Shown: positions 53,501 through 62,098, counted from the first letter of the stretch. The stretch: DNA of 64,000 nt from Novosphingobium acidiphilum DSM 19966 (GCF_000429005.1 NZ_AUBA01000004.1:186001-250000); one strand, 5' to 3'. Made by a program: numbers and translations. Notes: a model not told the origin generated them from the sequence alone.

Positions 53501-53805
53501 GCGGTCACCAGCACGCCATTGTCTTGCGCCTGGGTATAGACATGCTCGACGCCATCGACCGATTTGACGATCGTCTCGAGCGGCTTCGCGGCCAGTTCGA
53601 TGGCATCGGGCGCCGACAGGCCGGGTGTGGCCACGCGGATATCGACCATCGGCACGCTGATCTGCGGCTCTTCCTCGCGCGGGATGGTGATCGTGGCGAT
53701 CAGCCCGACCATGATCGCCGCCAGCAAAAACAGCGGTGTCAGCGGAGACGCTATGGTGGCGCGGGTCAGGCGGCCGGAAATGCCCAAATTCATTGCGAGT
53801 TTCAT
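50578..53805 (-). CDS. RND-family efflux pump
   Basis: 1,075 aa. It has twelve membrane segments with two large periplasmic loops; the proton-relay aspartates are in GILVDDAIVMIEN (TM4), and PREEEPQISVPMV marks the N-terminal loop. It is a full-length HAE/AcrB-related pump. With its adaptor (next gene) and the TolC-like OMF at 56.8 kb it could build a complete tripartite exporter. Its cargo may be a sulfur-stress product, by context only. Confidence 0.88.
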   Translation of the reverse strand: MKLAMNLGISGRLTRATIASPLTPLFLLAAIMVGLIATITIPREEEPQISVPMVDIRVATPGLSAPDAIELAAKPLETIVKSVDGVEHVYTQAQDNGVLVTARFVVGSNPEAAATRIDEKIRANADKIPVGIAPPQITTRGISDVPIVVLTLTPKPGAVGQWDDRTLYDLATKLRSEVAKVDDVGITFITGGQQDAIRVIPDPARLAAQRVPLSAIMDAIGQAGRSFPGGTVREGGAAMAVTAGRSLASADEVRALTVRSASGAPVQLGDVAQVVQGATQDQARSWRWAKDAQAGWTSAPAVSIAVAKRNGANAVNVSQAVIARVEALKGSLVPAGVAVTVTRDYGQSADDKANELIFHLALATVSIVILIGFAIGWREAAVTAIVIPTTIMLTMFASRSMGFSINRVSLFALIFSIGILVDDAIVMIENIARHWAMKDGRSRQQAAIEAVAEVGNPTIIATLTVVAALLPMLFVSGLMGPYMAPIPINASAAMVFSFFVAVIIAPWLMVRFARKTLTGHDHDVAGGGRLGAIYVRYASRVIATRASARGFLIGVGIATLVACSMFYFKAVVVKLLPFDNKSEVQLVVDMPVGTSLEGTSRVLEAASAVARQMPEVTAMEAYAGTAAPFNFNGLVRHYFLRAAPNLGDAMVSLKPMGDRSRSSHAIAVDLRERLKAIVLPAGGVIKVVETPPGPPVLATLLAEIYGPDEATRQKTALAVEQIFKSVPFIVDTDNSFGHALPTLRLVPDRSKLDQYGVSERQVLDSIGALMGTQTLGYAPRGADRDPLPIVMGLDQNQRQWSGELAATPVAMAPGGQLLNLGALVDVHREQGGQAMFRRDGRGATMVMADLAGRYEAPIYGMLAVDQAVDAYDWAGHGLTKPVILLHGQPDDESHASLLWDGEWEITWVTFRDMGGAFMVALLAIYVLVVGQFGSFKLPLVILTPVPLTLIGIVIGHMLFGAPFTATSMIGFIALAGIIVRNSILLVDFIRHASTPGKPLRAVLIEAGRIRVKPIALTAAAAMIGASVILTDPIFQGLAISLLFGLASSTLLTLLVIPAIYVVLRDDGVSLSVEES

Positions 53806-54812
53806 TGCCCGCCACCTGCCAGCACATCGCCGACATTCACGCCGGACAGGATTTCGACATTGCCGCCATCGGCCGGCGCGGTCTGCACCGGCACGCGCAT
53901 TGCGCTGCCGTCACGCGCAACCACGGCCACGCTGTCGAGGCCGAACTGCGTGCTCACAAATGCTTTCGGCACGACCATGACATGGCGGGACCCTGCCGCC
54001 ACGCGCGCGGACAGACGCCGCCCGATCAGCCGCGAATCCAGCCCCGAAATGGCAACATCGGCCGAAACCTGTCCTGCCTGCACGGCCGGATAGACCCGCG
54101 TCACCGTGCCCTGATCGGCCATCCCGTCAACTTGTACTTTGGCACCGGGCAGCACTTTTGCGGCGAGCCCTTCGGGCAGTTCGAGCCGCAGCACGACCGG
54201 GCCCGAAGTCACCACCGCGATCACCGTTCCCGGCATGACCGGCGAACCGGCGGGCACATCGGCGCGCAGCACCCGCCCTGCAGACGGGGCCACAACGGCG
54301 CCTTGCCCGGCCATCGCGTTGACCGAGGCCTGCTGCGCGCGCGCGGCCTGCACTTGCGCACCGGCAGCATTCGCAGCAGCCTCGACCTGGTCGAGCCGCG
54401 CTTTGGCATAGACGCCGTTCTCGTAAAGAAAGCGCACCCGCTTCAGTTCTGCCTGCGCCGCCCCGGCTTGTGCCCCTGCGGCAGCGGCCTGCGCGCCATA
54501 GGCGCCCGCCTGATAGCCCAACTGGCTGTCGGTGATCCGCCCGATCGTCTGGCCCTGGCGGACGCTGTCGCCCGCGCGTACCGACAGACTGGCAAGAAGG
54601 CCAGGTATGCGGGCAATCACTTGCGCCTGATCCCGAGTCGAAACTTCGGCAGGAACAGATTGCCAGTCGGGCGCATCGCGCAGCACCACGGTCAGGCGCG
54701 GGCCTGCTGCTGCTTTGGCCGGGGCCTCGGGCGCCTTTGCGCCGCCGCACGCGGACAGCCCCGCAGAGACTCCCCCCGCCAGCAGCATTGCCAGAACCAA
54801 GCCCTTGCGCAT
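53802..54812 (-). CDS. RND efflux periplasmic adaptor (HlyD/AcrA-like) lipoprotein
   Basis: 336 aa with a lipobox ending LSACGG. Adaptor parts appear in order: RAGDSVRQGQTIGRI (lipoyl half), an Ala-rich coiled-coil hairpin, APSAGRVLRADVPAGSPV (second lipoyl half), then barrel and membrane-proximal domains. It overlaps the pump gene by 4 bp. Confidence 0.87.
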   Translation of the reverse strand: MRKGLVLAMLLAGGVSAGLSACGGAKAPEAPAKAAAGPRLTVVLRDAPDWQSVPAEVSTRDQAQVIARIPGLLASLSVRAGDSVRQGQTIGRITDSQLGYQAGAYGAQAAAAGAQAGAAQAELKRVRFLYENGVYAKARLDQVEAAANAAGAQVQAARAQQASVNAMAGQGAVVAPSAGRVLRADVPAGSPVMPGTVIAVVTSGPVVLRLELPEGLAAKVLPGAKVQVDGMADQGTVTRVYPAVQAGQVSADVAISGLDSRLIGRRLSARVAAGSRHVMVVPKAFVSTQFGLDSVAVVARDGSAMRVPVQTAPADGGNVEILSGVNVGDVLAGGGQ

Positions 54813-54843
54813 CACGTCTCTCCTGCCGCCAGTTGTCTTGATT

Positions 54844-55182
54844 TTAGCGTTCGATCGGCAGGCCGGCCGATTTCCATGCGCCAAACCCGCCCGCCAGATG
54901 CGTGTTGACCGCAGATTTCGCGGCACGGCATGAGTCGAGCGCCTGACCTGACCGTTTGCCGCCAAGGCAATTGAGAATAACGGTCTTGCCCTTGGCAACG
55001 GGCAACTTGTCGGCCTGAAATGTCGACAGCGGCATGTTGATCGCACCCGGGATGTGCCCGGCGGCAAACTCATCGCTTTCGCGCACATCGACCACCAGTG
55101 CCTGGTTGGCCTTGATCATCATGTTCAGCGCCGCTGCATCGATTTCTCGGTGCTTCACCGATCTCAAAAATCCAAAGACCAT
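54844..55182 (-). CDS. Rhodanese-like sulfurtransferase
   Basis: 112 aa single rhodanese domain. VDVRESDEFAAGHIPGAINM and the active-site loop NCLGGKRSG with Cys72 are intact. It shuttles sulfane sulfur, for example from glutathione persulfide. It is first in the minus-strand operon with the RND and ArsR genes, and divergent from the sulfide:quinone reductase gene. RBS AAGAGGAG. Confidence 0.87.
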   Translation of the reverse strand: MVFGFLRSVKHREIDAAALNMMIKANQALVVDVRESDEFAAGHIPGAINMPLSTFQADKLPVAKGKTVILNCLGGKRSGQALDSCRAAKSAVNTHLAGGFGAWKSAGLPIER

Positions 55183-55333
55183 CGCTCGTCTCCTCTTGTG
55201 GGCAGAGTCTGCCGACACTCAAAATTATCACTTGCTTATATGCGTTATGAATTATATTCGTCAAGTGCGATTCAGGAACGCCGCGCCGATCTATCGTGAC
55301 CGCGCCGAAGGAAAAATTGAGGGAGAGTATTCG

Positions 55334-56629
55334 ATGTCATTGCCCCGGATCATCGTCCTAGGCGCCGGCCTTGGCGGAACGATCGCCGCCTATGAAATCC
55401 GCGAAGCCACCAAGGGCCGCGCCGAGGTCATGGTGGTGTCGGATACCGACGATTACTGGTTTGTTCCCTCAAACCCCTGGGTGGCCGTGCGCTGGCGCGA
55501 ACCCGATGCGATCCGCGTCCATCTGCCCCCGGTCATGAAAAAACGCGGCATCGGCTTTATCAATGTGGGCTGCACACGGGTTCACCCGACAGAAAATCGC
55601 CTCGACCTGGGTGATGGCAGCATGATGATGTATGATTATCTGGTCATCGCCACCGGCCCCGAGCTAGCCTTTGACGAGGTCAAGGGGCTTGGGCCAGACG
55701 GTCATACCGTTTCGGTTTGCCGCACCGATCACGCCAGTCACGCCGCCGATGATTTCGATGCCTTCTGCGCCAATCCCGGCCCGATCGTGGTTGGCGCGGC
55801 GCAGGGCGCATCGTGTTTTGGCCCGGCTTATGAATTTGCGCTGATACTCGACACCGAACTGCGCAAGCGGAAAATCCGCGATCAGGTGCCGATGACTTTT
55901 GTGACGTCCGAACCCTACATCGGCCACCTCGGGCTTGATGGTGTGGGCGATACCAAGGGCCTTCTCGAAAGCGAAATGCGCAATCGCCACATCAAATGGG
56001 TGACCAACGCGCGTATCACTGGCGTCGATGATGGCATGATGCATGTCGAGGAAGTGGCCGAAGATGGCACTGTCAAAAAGGCGCACGACCTGCCGTTCGG
56101 CTATTCGATGATCCTGCCGGCGTTTCGTGGCGTAAAGGCGGTCTTCGGCATCGAGGGCCTGACCAACCCGCGCGGGTTCATTCTGGCCGACAAGCACCAG
56201 CGCAATCCCAATTTCAAAAATATCTATTCGCTGGGCGTTTGCGTCGCGATCCCGCCGATCGGGCCGACGCCTGTGCCGGTCGGCGTTCCCAAGACGGGCT
56301 TCATGATCGAATCGATGGTCACCGCGGTTGCGCACAACCTCGCCTCGGAACTGGATGGCAAAGACCCGTGCGAAATCCCTAGCTGGAATGCCGTGTGCCT
56401 TGCCGATTTCGGCGATGGCGGCGTGGCCTTTGTGGCACAGCCGCAGATCCCACCGCGCAACGTCAACTGGGCGAGCCAGGGCAAATGGGTCCATCTCGCC
56501 AAAGTCGGCTTTGAAAAATACTTCATCCACAAAGTGCGGTCGGGCACCAGCGAACCGCTCTATGAAAAGCTGGCGCTGCAAGTGCTGGGCATCAACAAAT
56601 TGAAACAGACCACCAAGGGAGCCGCGTGA
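55334..56629 (+). CDS. sqr: Sulfide:quinone oxidoreductase
   Basis: 431 aa. The FAD site is VLGAGLGGTIAAYE. The three catalytic cysteines known from the Acidithiobacillus ferrooxidans enzyme are all in place: Cys129 (SVCRTDHA), Cys161 (GASCFGPAYE) and Cys355 (WNAVCLADFG). The C-terminal amphipathic region (KVGFEKYFIHKVR) docks on the membrane. It oxidises sulfide to sulfane sulfur and feeds electrons to quinone. First of a plus-strand operon; the next gene overlaps its stop. Confidence 0.9.
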   Translation: MSLPRIIVLGAGLGGTIAAYEIREATKGRAEVMVVSDTDDYWFVPSNPWVAVRWREPDAIRVHLPPVMKKRGIGFINVGCTRVHPTENRLDLGDGSMMMYDYLVIATGPELAFDEVKGLGPDGHTVSVCRTDHASHAADDFDAFCANPGPIVVGAAQGASCFGPAYEFALILDTELRKRKIRDQVPMTFVTSEPYIGHLGLDGVGDTKGLLESEMRNRHIKWVTNARITGVDDGMMHVEEVAEDGTVKKAHDLPFGYSMILPAFRGVKAVFGIEGLTNPRGFILADKHQRNPNFKNIYSLGVCVAIPPIGPTPVPVGVPKTGFMIESMVTAVAHNLASELDGKDPCEIPSWNAVCLADFGDGGVAFVAQPQIPPRNVNWASQGKWVHLAKVGFEKYFIHKVRSGTSEPLYEKLALQVLGINKLKQTTKGAA

Positions 56630-56832
56630 TGACACTTGATGCCGCTGTGATGCGTTTTGCCGGGGTCGTGGTTTTGGCCAGCGCGCTGGCCGCCCACTTC
56701 ATCAACCCCGCCTGGATCTGGCTGACGCTGTTTGCCGGCGCCAACATGTTCCAGGCCAGCTTCACCCGCTTTTGCCCGGCAGCCATTGTCTTCAAGATGA
56801 TGGGCATCAGGCCCGGCAACACCTTCAGGTAA
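56629..56832 (+). CDS. DUF2892 (YgaP transmembrane-like) protein
   Basis: 67 aa with two hydrophobic helices and the FTRFCPAAIVFKMMGI end typical of DUF2892. It is coupled to sqr by TGATG. Together with the rhodanese encoded divergently it equals a split YgaP, a membrane sulfurtransferase. It differs from the second DUF2892 at 47.1 kb. Confidence 0.82.
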   Translation: MTLDAAVMRFAGVVVLASALAAHFINPAWIWLTLFAGANMFQASFTRFCPAAIVFKMMGIRPGNTFR

Positions 56833-56843
56833 GGATACCCGTG

Positions 56844-58136
56844 ATGCGCCGCAGGTGCCGTGCCGGACTTTGGACGCTTGCGCGCCGGTCCTTCGTATTG
56901 CTGCCGATCTTGTTGTTGGCACCTGCCGCCAGTGCGCAGGATCTGGCCTCTGCCATCGCCGACGCGCTGGCTCATGCGCCTGCCATCGTCGAGGCAAACG
57001 CGGACGAGGCGATGGCCGGTGCCAAACTCGATGCCGCGCGGGCCGAAGGGCATCCGCTGGTATCGGTGCAAGGCCAGGTCGGCGCAGGCCGCATCAACAA
57101 TGGCGGTTTCTTTGGCTTTACCGCGCAAAATGTCACGCCGCTGGCGGTGCAGGCAGGGGCAGAGATGCCGCTCTATGCCGGGGGCCGGGTGGCCGCCGCA
57201 ATCGACCAGGCGCACGGCGGGGTGGACATGGCCAGACTGGGACTTGCCGATGCGCGCGCGCGGACCGTGGTTTCGGCGGTTGCCGCCTATGCCGAAGTGC
57301 TGACGGCGCGCCGGATCGAAGACCGGTTTCACCAGTTGGTCACCGAACTGACCGAAGTCGAACGCCAGACGGGCTTACGCTTCAAGGTCGGCGAAATTCC
57401 TGCTTCCGAACTGGCGACCGCCACTGCGCGCCGGGCCGAAGCTGATGGAGGCCTGGCGGGTGCCGAAGGCCGCCGGATCAGCGCCGAAGCACAATTTCGC
57501 CGTCTGACCGGGCACGATGCCGGGGCGCTTGCGCCGCTGCCGGCTTTGCCGACAACCCCGCCGACACTTGATGAAGCCGTTGACAGTGCGCGTCAGGCGA
57601 ATCCGGCGCTGGCACAAGCTGAAAAGGGCATCGATATCGCCCGCGCCGGCGTGCGAGCGGCCAAGGCCGAAAGCATGCCGACCATCGGTGCCTATGCCGA
57701 AGCGACCCGCACCCGCGACCAGTTCTTTCCCGGATATCAGGCGGATGCATTTGCGGTCGGCATTCGAGGTCGCTGGACGATTTGGGCGGGCGGGCGCACG
57801 CAAGCCAAGATCCACGAGGCCGACGCCGCGCTTGATGGCAGTGAAGCGCGGGAGCGCGATGCGCGCGACCAGGTCGACAGTGCGGTGATCACCGCATGGT
57901 CGGGTCTGGTAACAACCGGGCGCATGGTGACCGCCAGTGCCGCGCGGGTCACCGCCGCTGACGAAGCCTTGCGCTCGACACGGTTGGAAGCGAAAGTGGG
58001 CGCCAAGCCCACGCTGGCAGTGCTCGATGCCGAGCGCGAGGCGCTGGCGGCGCAAGCCGCGATGATCGAAGCGGAAGGCCAACGCATGATTGCCGCATGG
58101 CAACTCAATGCGCTGACCGGGGCCTTATCGAAATGA
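56844..58136 (+). CDS. TolC-family outer-membrane channel
   Basis: 430 aa with a signal peptide (cleavage after SAQ). Two OEP repeats are visible, with GAEMPLYAGGRVAAAIDQA and its partner GRWTIWAGGRTQAKIHEAD. It lacks a lipobox, unlike the NodT-type protein at 44.8 kb. It is the likely outer-membrane partner of the RND pump. A GTG at 56841 is an alternative start. The MBL gene begins in its stop (ATGA). Confidence 0.85.
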   Translation: MRRRCRAGLWTLARRSFVLLPILLLAPAASAQDLASAIADALAHAPAIVEANADEAMAGAKLDAARAEGHPLVSVQGQVGAGRINNGGFFGFTAQNVTPLAVQAGAEMPLYAGGRVAAAIDQAHGGVDMARLGLADARARTVVSAVAAYAEVLTARRIEDRFHQLVTELTEVERQTGLRFKVGEIPASELATATARRAEADGGLAGAEGRRISAEAQFRRLTGHDAGALAPLPALPTTPPTLDEAVDSARQANPALAQAEKGIDIARAGVRAAKAESMPTIGAYAEATRTRDQFFPGYQADAFAVGIRGRWTIWAGGRTQAKIHEADAALDGSEARERDARDQVDSAVITAWSGLVTTGRMVTASAARVTAADEALRSTRLEAKVGAKPTLAVLDAEREALAAQAAMIEAEGQRMIAAWQLNALTGALSK

Positions 58137-59044
58137 CCGACGATGCCCTGGTCCGTGCGCAAGCTGTCATCACATCGGGTGCAAAGCCGATCGTGCAGAG
58201 CTTTTTCGACGAAGCTACTTTCACCGCCACGCATGTCGTGCACGATCCGGTCAGCCGCCAGGCCGCGATCATCGACCCGGTGCTCGATTTCGACCCTGCC
58301 TCGGGCCGCACGCGGACTGCTTCGGCAGAAGTCGTAGCCAACTATATCGAAGAACGCGATCTTGGCGTTGCCATGCTGATGGAAACGCATGCCCACGCCG
58401 ATCACTTGTCAGCGGCGCCCTGGCTGCAAGCGCGGCTAGGCGGCAGGATCGTGATCGGCCGCGATATCGTCACGGTGCAGAAAACCTTCGGCGACCTGTT
58501 CAACGAGCCCGCCAGCTTTGCGCGGGATGGTTCGCAGTTCGACCTCCTGCTGGATGATGGTGACGATCTGGTGCTGGGCACAATCAAGGGAACCGCGTTG
58601 CATGTGCCGGGCCATACCCCTGCCTGCATGGCCTATGTCTTTGGCGATGCATTGTTTGTCGGTGATACCTTGTTCATGCCCGACTATGGCACGGCGCGAA
58701 CCGACTTTCCCGGTGGAGATGCTGCCACGCTGTACCGGTCGATCCGGCGGCTGTTGCAACTGCCTGCTGCAACGCGGGTGTTCCTTTGTCACGACTACGG
58801 CGCGTCCGACCGCGCCGCCTTTGCCTGGGAAACCAGCATAGGGGATGAGCGGTTGCACAACATCCACGTTCACGACCGGATCGAGGAAGCGGAGTTTGTG
58901 GCCATGCGCCAGACCCGCGACGCGACGCTGACCATGCCACGGCTGATGCTGCCATCGGTGCAGGTCAACATGCGCGCCGGGCACCTGCCCGATGCCGAAG
59001 CAAACGGTGTCAGTTACCTAAAGCTGCCGGTAAATCTGCTCTGA
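58133..59044 (+). CDS. MBL-fold persulfide dioxygenase / Blh-like hydrolase
   Basis: 303 aa metallo-beta-lactamase fold. THAHADH at 85-91 is the metal site; further ligands follow in HVPGHTPAC, GDTLFMPDYGTARTDFP and CHDYG. The length and motifs match ETHE1/Blh-type enzymes that oxidise glutathione persulfide to sulfite. This is the expected step after SQR and rhodanese. Confidence 0.85.
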   Translation: MTDDALVRAQAVITSGAKPIVQSFFDEATFTATHVVHDPVSRQAAIIDPVLDFDPASGRTRTASAEVVANYIEERDLGVAMLMETHAHADHLSAAPWLQARLGGRIVIGRDIVTVQKTFGDLFNEPASFARDGSQFDLLLDDGDDLVLGTIKGTALHVPGHTPACMAYVFGDALFVGDTLFMPDYGTARTDFPGGDAATLYRSIRRLLQLPAATRVFLCHDYGASDRAAFAWETSIGDERLHNIHVHDRIEEAEFVAMRQTRDATLTMPRLMLPSVQVNMRAGHLPDAEANGVSYLKLPVNLL

Positions 59045-59106
59045 CGCTGCTCCACGCCCTGCTGTCGCTGGGAAGCGGAGGACTTGTCGGCTTTACGCTG
59101 GGTCTG

Positions 59107-59823
59107 GTGGGCGGCGGTGGCTCGGTCATGGCGGTGCCACTGATGGTCTATGTCGTCGGCGTCAAAGACCCGCATCTGGCCATCGGCACGAGCGCCTTTG
59201 CGGTCGCGGTCAACGCCATGGCTGGCCTCGCCAGCCATGCGCGTGCACGCAATGTCGTGTGGCGTTGCGGCATTGCCTTTGCCCTTGCTGGGGTCATCGG
59301 TGCACTTGCGGGATCAAGTCTGGGCAAAGCGATCGATGGTCAGCGGTTGCTGTTTCTGTTTGCCCTGCTGATGGTCGTGGTCGCCGCAGTCATGTTCCGC
59401 TCGCGCCGCGACGACGGCGTCGAAGGCGTCTCCTGCCATCGCGAAAACCTGCCGCGCGTCACCGGTTTTGGCTTTGCAACCGGATGTCTTTCGGGGTTTT
59501 TCGGCATTGGTGGCGGATTTCTCATCGTTCCGGCGCTCATCGCGGCCACCTCGATGCCGATCTATCAGGCTATCGGAACATCCTTGGTCGCAGTCAGCGC
59601 CTTTGGCCTGACCACGGCGGCAAATTATGCCGCGTCGAGGCTGGTTGACTGGTCATTGGCGGGGACATTCATCCTGGGTGGCTTGGGCGGAACGGTGCTG
59701 GGAACTGCGGCTTCACGCCGGCTGTCCGCACACAAAGGCCAACTCAACACGCTGTTCGCCGGCGGTATCGTGCTGGTGGCGATCTATATGCTTTACCGTA
59801 GCTGGGTGGCGTTGTCCGCTTAG
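59107..59823 (+). CDS. TauE/SafE-family sulfite exporter
   Basis: 238 aa from a GTG. It has seven or eight membrane helices; GGGGSVMAVPLMVY and LSGFFGIGGGFLIVPALI are the paired family motifs. In-frame hydrophobic codons continue upstream to about 59041 and look like the missing first helix (SLGSGGLVGFTLGLV), so the true start may be a rare codon overlapping the MBL stop. It would expel sulfite made by the dioxygenase. Confidence 0.8.
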   Translation: MGGGGSVMAVPLMVYVVGVKDPHLAIGTSAFAVAVNAMAGLASHARARNVVWRCGIAFALAGVIGALAGSSLGKAIDGQRLLFLFALLMVVVAAVMFRSRRDDGVEGVSCHRENLPRVTGFGFATGCLSGFFGIGGGFLIVPALIAATSMPIYQAIGTSLVAVSAFGLTTAANYAASRLVDWSLAGTFILGGLGGTVLGTAASRRLSAHKGQLNTLFAGGIVLVAIYMLYRSWVALSA

Positions 59824-59849
59824 CCTGGTCGCTGAAAGGACCCATCGCG

Positions 59850-60209
59850 ATGAACAAAGACTGGCCCGAAATGGCAAAAGAACTGACCGGCGCGATCAAG
59901 CAGGTCCGCCTCGGCGCGCCGGAGGTGATGAAGGCCTTTTCCACGATGGCCGCTGCTGCCACTGGTCCAGGAGCGCTCGATACAAAGACCAAGGAACTGA
60001 TCGCGCTTGCCATCGCGGTGGCCATTCGCTGCGATGGTTGCGTGGCATTCCACGCCAAAGCAGCACTCGAACAGGGTGCCACACGCGACGAGTTGATGGA
60101 AACCATGGGTATGGCGCTATACATGGGCGCCGGCCCCAGCCTGATGTATGCGGCCCAAGCAGTCGAAGCCTATGACCAGTTCGCCGCGCAAGCCGGGGCG
60201 GCATCGTGA
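59850..60209 (+). CDS. Carboxymuconolactone decarboxylase / AhpD-like protein
   Basis: 119 aa. The CxxC pair and following His (RCDGCVAFHAKAA) give the AhpD-like redox active site. It probably reduces peroxides or sulfur adducts using thiol chemistry. Plus-strand, 26 bp after the exporter gene. Confidence 0.83.
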   Translation: MNKDWPEMAKELTGAIKQVRLGAPEVMKAFSTMAAAATGPGALDTKTKELIALAIAVAIRCDGCVAFHAKAALEQGATRDELMETMGMALYMGAGPSLMYAAQAVEAYDQFAAQAGAAS

Positions 60210-60218
60210 CGCGCACCG

Positions 60219-60713
60219 TCATGGGTGAATATAGACAAATCCCTGGCCCTGAAGGCGGGCGATTTCGGCAACGCCGCTTGGAACGACATCCTCTGGCTTG
60301 ACCTCGTACAGATCCTCGATTTTGAGGCCCATGCCATTCAAGGTGTTGCGACAGATCAGGAATTTGACCCCCTTGGCGCGCAATGCATCGATCTGCGCGC
60401 GCAGATCGGTGTCTGTCTTGGCGAGCTGAAACATGGTCACGCCAGCAGCAAAGTTTACCACGCGGATTTCCACTTTGCCATCCGTTGCCGCGATGTGTGC
60501 AGCGATGTTATGCAATATACGCCCGAAATAGGCGTGATTGTCCGGCAAGCCGCCGTCGTTCTGATAAACGACCCGCTGGAACACGTAATACGGCGCTGAT
60601 GGGGCCGCACTGGTTGGCGCCTCAGCAAGGCAGGGCCCGGCAAGCATCACAAGCACCCCGGCCATCGACAGGTAAGCCATGGCACGCAGCCTGCGGAACT
60701 GATTGACCATCAT
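60219..60713 (-). CDS. DsrE-like secreted protein
   Basis: 164 aa with an N-terminal signal (LSMAGVLVMLAGPCLAEA). The mature part has the DsrE/DsrF-like fold: VYQNDGGLPDNHAYFGRILHN, then VVNFAAGVTMFQLAKTD and KFLICRNTLNG with a single cysteine. Related proteins carry or sense sulfur. The open frame extends far upstream, but only this part is coherent; MAYLSMAGV is an alternative start. Confidence 0.7.
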   Translation of the reverse strand: MMVNQFRRLRAMAYLSMAGVLVMLAGPCLAEAPTSAAPSAPYYVFQRVVYQNDGGLPDNHAYFGRILHNIAAHIAATDGKVEIRVVNFAAGVTMFQLAKTDTDLRAQIDALRAKGVKFLICRNTLNGMGLKIEDLYEVKPEDVVPSGVAEIARLQGQGFVYIHP

Positions 60714-60823
60714 CGATAACGACCTTTCGCCAGAGGATCCCTTGGACAGCACAAACCCTCGCAGGTCCCGGCCGGACCGGCGGGGGCTTTGCGACTGACG
60801 CATGCCACGTGGTGATGGTTCGA

Positions 60824-60934
60824 TCAAACCGCCGGATCGTCGTCGATCGGCGAATTGAATTCGTGCCACAATCCGTTGATCACGCCAAATGCCACGGCCA
60901 GACCAAGCCCGAGGATCCAGGAAAAATACCACAT
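60824..60934 (-). CDS. cydX: Cytochrome bd oxidase small subunit CydX
   Basis: 36 aa. MWYFSWILGLGLAVAFGVIN followed by GLWHEFN is the CydX consensus: one transmembrane helix with conserved Trp/Tyr at the start. It lies 15 bp after cydB on the same strand, with AAGGA before its ATG. It stabilises haem in the bd oxidase. Confidence 0.93.
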   Translation of the reverse strand: MWYFSWILGLGLAVAFGVINGLWHEFNSPIDDDPAV

Positions 60935-60949
60935 CGGTGTGTATCCTTA

Positions 60950-62098
60950 TCAATAGAAGTCGAGGCTGGTGCGCACGTCGGCGAGCGTGATCCGGCCCGC
61001 GAGCACTTTCATCACCCAGGCGGTGTACAGCAGCACTATCGGCAGAAACACGACCGTCACGATCAGCATGATGAACAGCGTCAGATGGCTCGACGAAGCA
61101 TTCCACACCGTCAGGCTGGACCGCGGATCGATCGAACTTGGCAGGATGAACGGGAACATCGACAGACCCACGGTTGCGATCGTGCCGACGATTGCCAATG
61201 CCGAGCCGGCAAAGTTCAGCAGCCCCTTGCGCAGGCTGATCCCGACCAATGCCACGATCGGTCCGATCAGCCCGAGCGCTGGCGCGATCAGCATCCAGGG
61301 ATGCAACGCATAATTGCCGAGCCACCCGCCAGACAAAGGCGCAGAGCCCGACATCAAGGGATTGGATGGCCCCGAAGCATCCACCGCACCCACCAGGTGC
61401 ATGCCCATGCCGCCTTTTGCCACCATCAGTCCGCCAAGCGCGAACAGGACAATCGAGACAATCCCGGCGCCAAGAGCAATCCGCCGGGTGCGCGCGAGCA
61501 CGGGGCCTTCCTCGATTTTCACCGCCAGCCAGCCCGCGCCATGCAACGCGAGCATGGCCACCGACAAAACGCCGGTCAGCAGGGTAAAGGGTGTGAACAG
61601 ACCCAGCAGCGACCCTTCGTAAGTCATGCGCAAATCACTGTCGAAGCGGAACGGCGCGCCCGCCAGCGCATTGCCCACTGCCACGCCGAACACCAGCGCC
61701 GGCACCAGTCCGCTGACGAAAATCGCCCAATCCCACCGCGCGCGCCAGGCCGGATTGGCATCCTTTGACCGGTATTTGTATCCCACCGGTCGCAGGATCA
61801 GCGCGGCCAGCACCAGAAACATGGCGAGGTAAAATCCCGAAAAGCTGACCGCATAGACGAACGGCCAAGCGGCAAAGATCGCCCCGCCGCCCAGGATGAA
61901 CCACACCTGGTGGCCTTCCCAGTGCGGCGCGACCGCGTTGATGGTCAGGCGGCGTTCCTCGTCATTGCGGGCGACGAACGGCAATAGAGTGGCTACCCCC
62001 AGATCATAGCCATCGGTCAGCGCGAAGCCGATCAGCAGCACGCCCAGCAGAAGCCACCAGATCAGGCGCAAGGTTTCATAGTCGAGCGGGATATGCAT
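60950..62098 (-). CDS. cydB: Cytochrome bd ubiquinol oxidase subunit II
   Basis: 382 aa with eight or nine helices. The start (DYETLRLIWWLLLGVLLIGF) and HWEGHQVWFILGGGAIFAAW are CydB hallmarks. It pairs with CydA to reduce oxygen with quinol. The stop is close to cydX, and the start is 12 bp after cydA. Confidence 0.93.
   Translation of the reverse strand: MHIPLDYETLRLIWWLLLGVLLIGFALTDGYDLGVATLLPFVARNDEERRLTINAVAPHWEGHQVWFILGGGAIFAAWPFVYAVSFSGFYLAMFLVLAALILRPVGYKYRSKDANPAWRARWDWAIFVSGLVPALVFGVAVGNALAGAPFRFDSDLRMTYEGSLLGLFTPFTLLTGVLSVAMLALHGAGWLAVKIEEGPVLARTRRIALGAGIVSIVLFALGGLMVAKGGMGMHLVGAVDASGPSNPLMSGSAPLSGGWLGNYALHPWMLIAPALGLIGPIVALVGISLRKGLLNFAGSALAIVGTIATVGLSMFPFILPSSIDPRSSLTVWNASSSHLTLFIMLIVTVVFLPIVLLYTAWVMKVLAGRITLADVRTSLDFY

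Noticed and set aside
52240..54093. 617-codon frame antisense to the RND pump
   Set aside because: Same shadow composition; the pump and adaptor explain the DNA.
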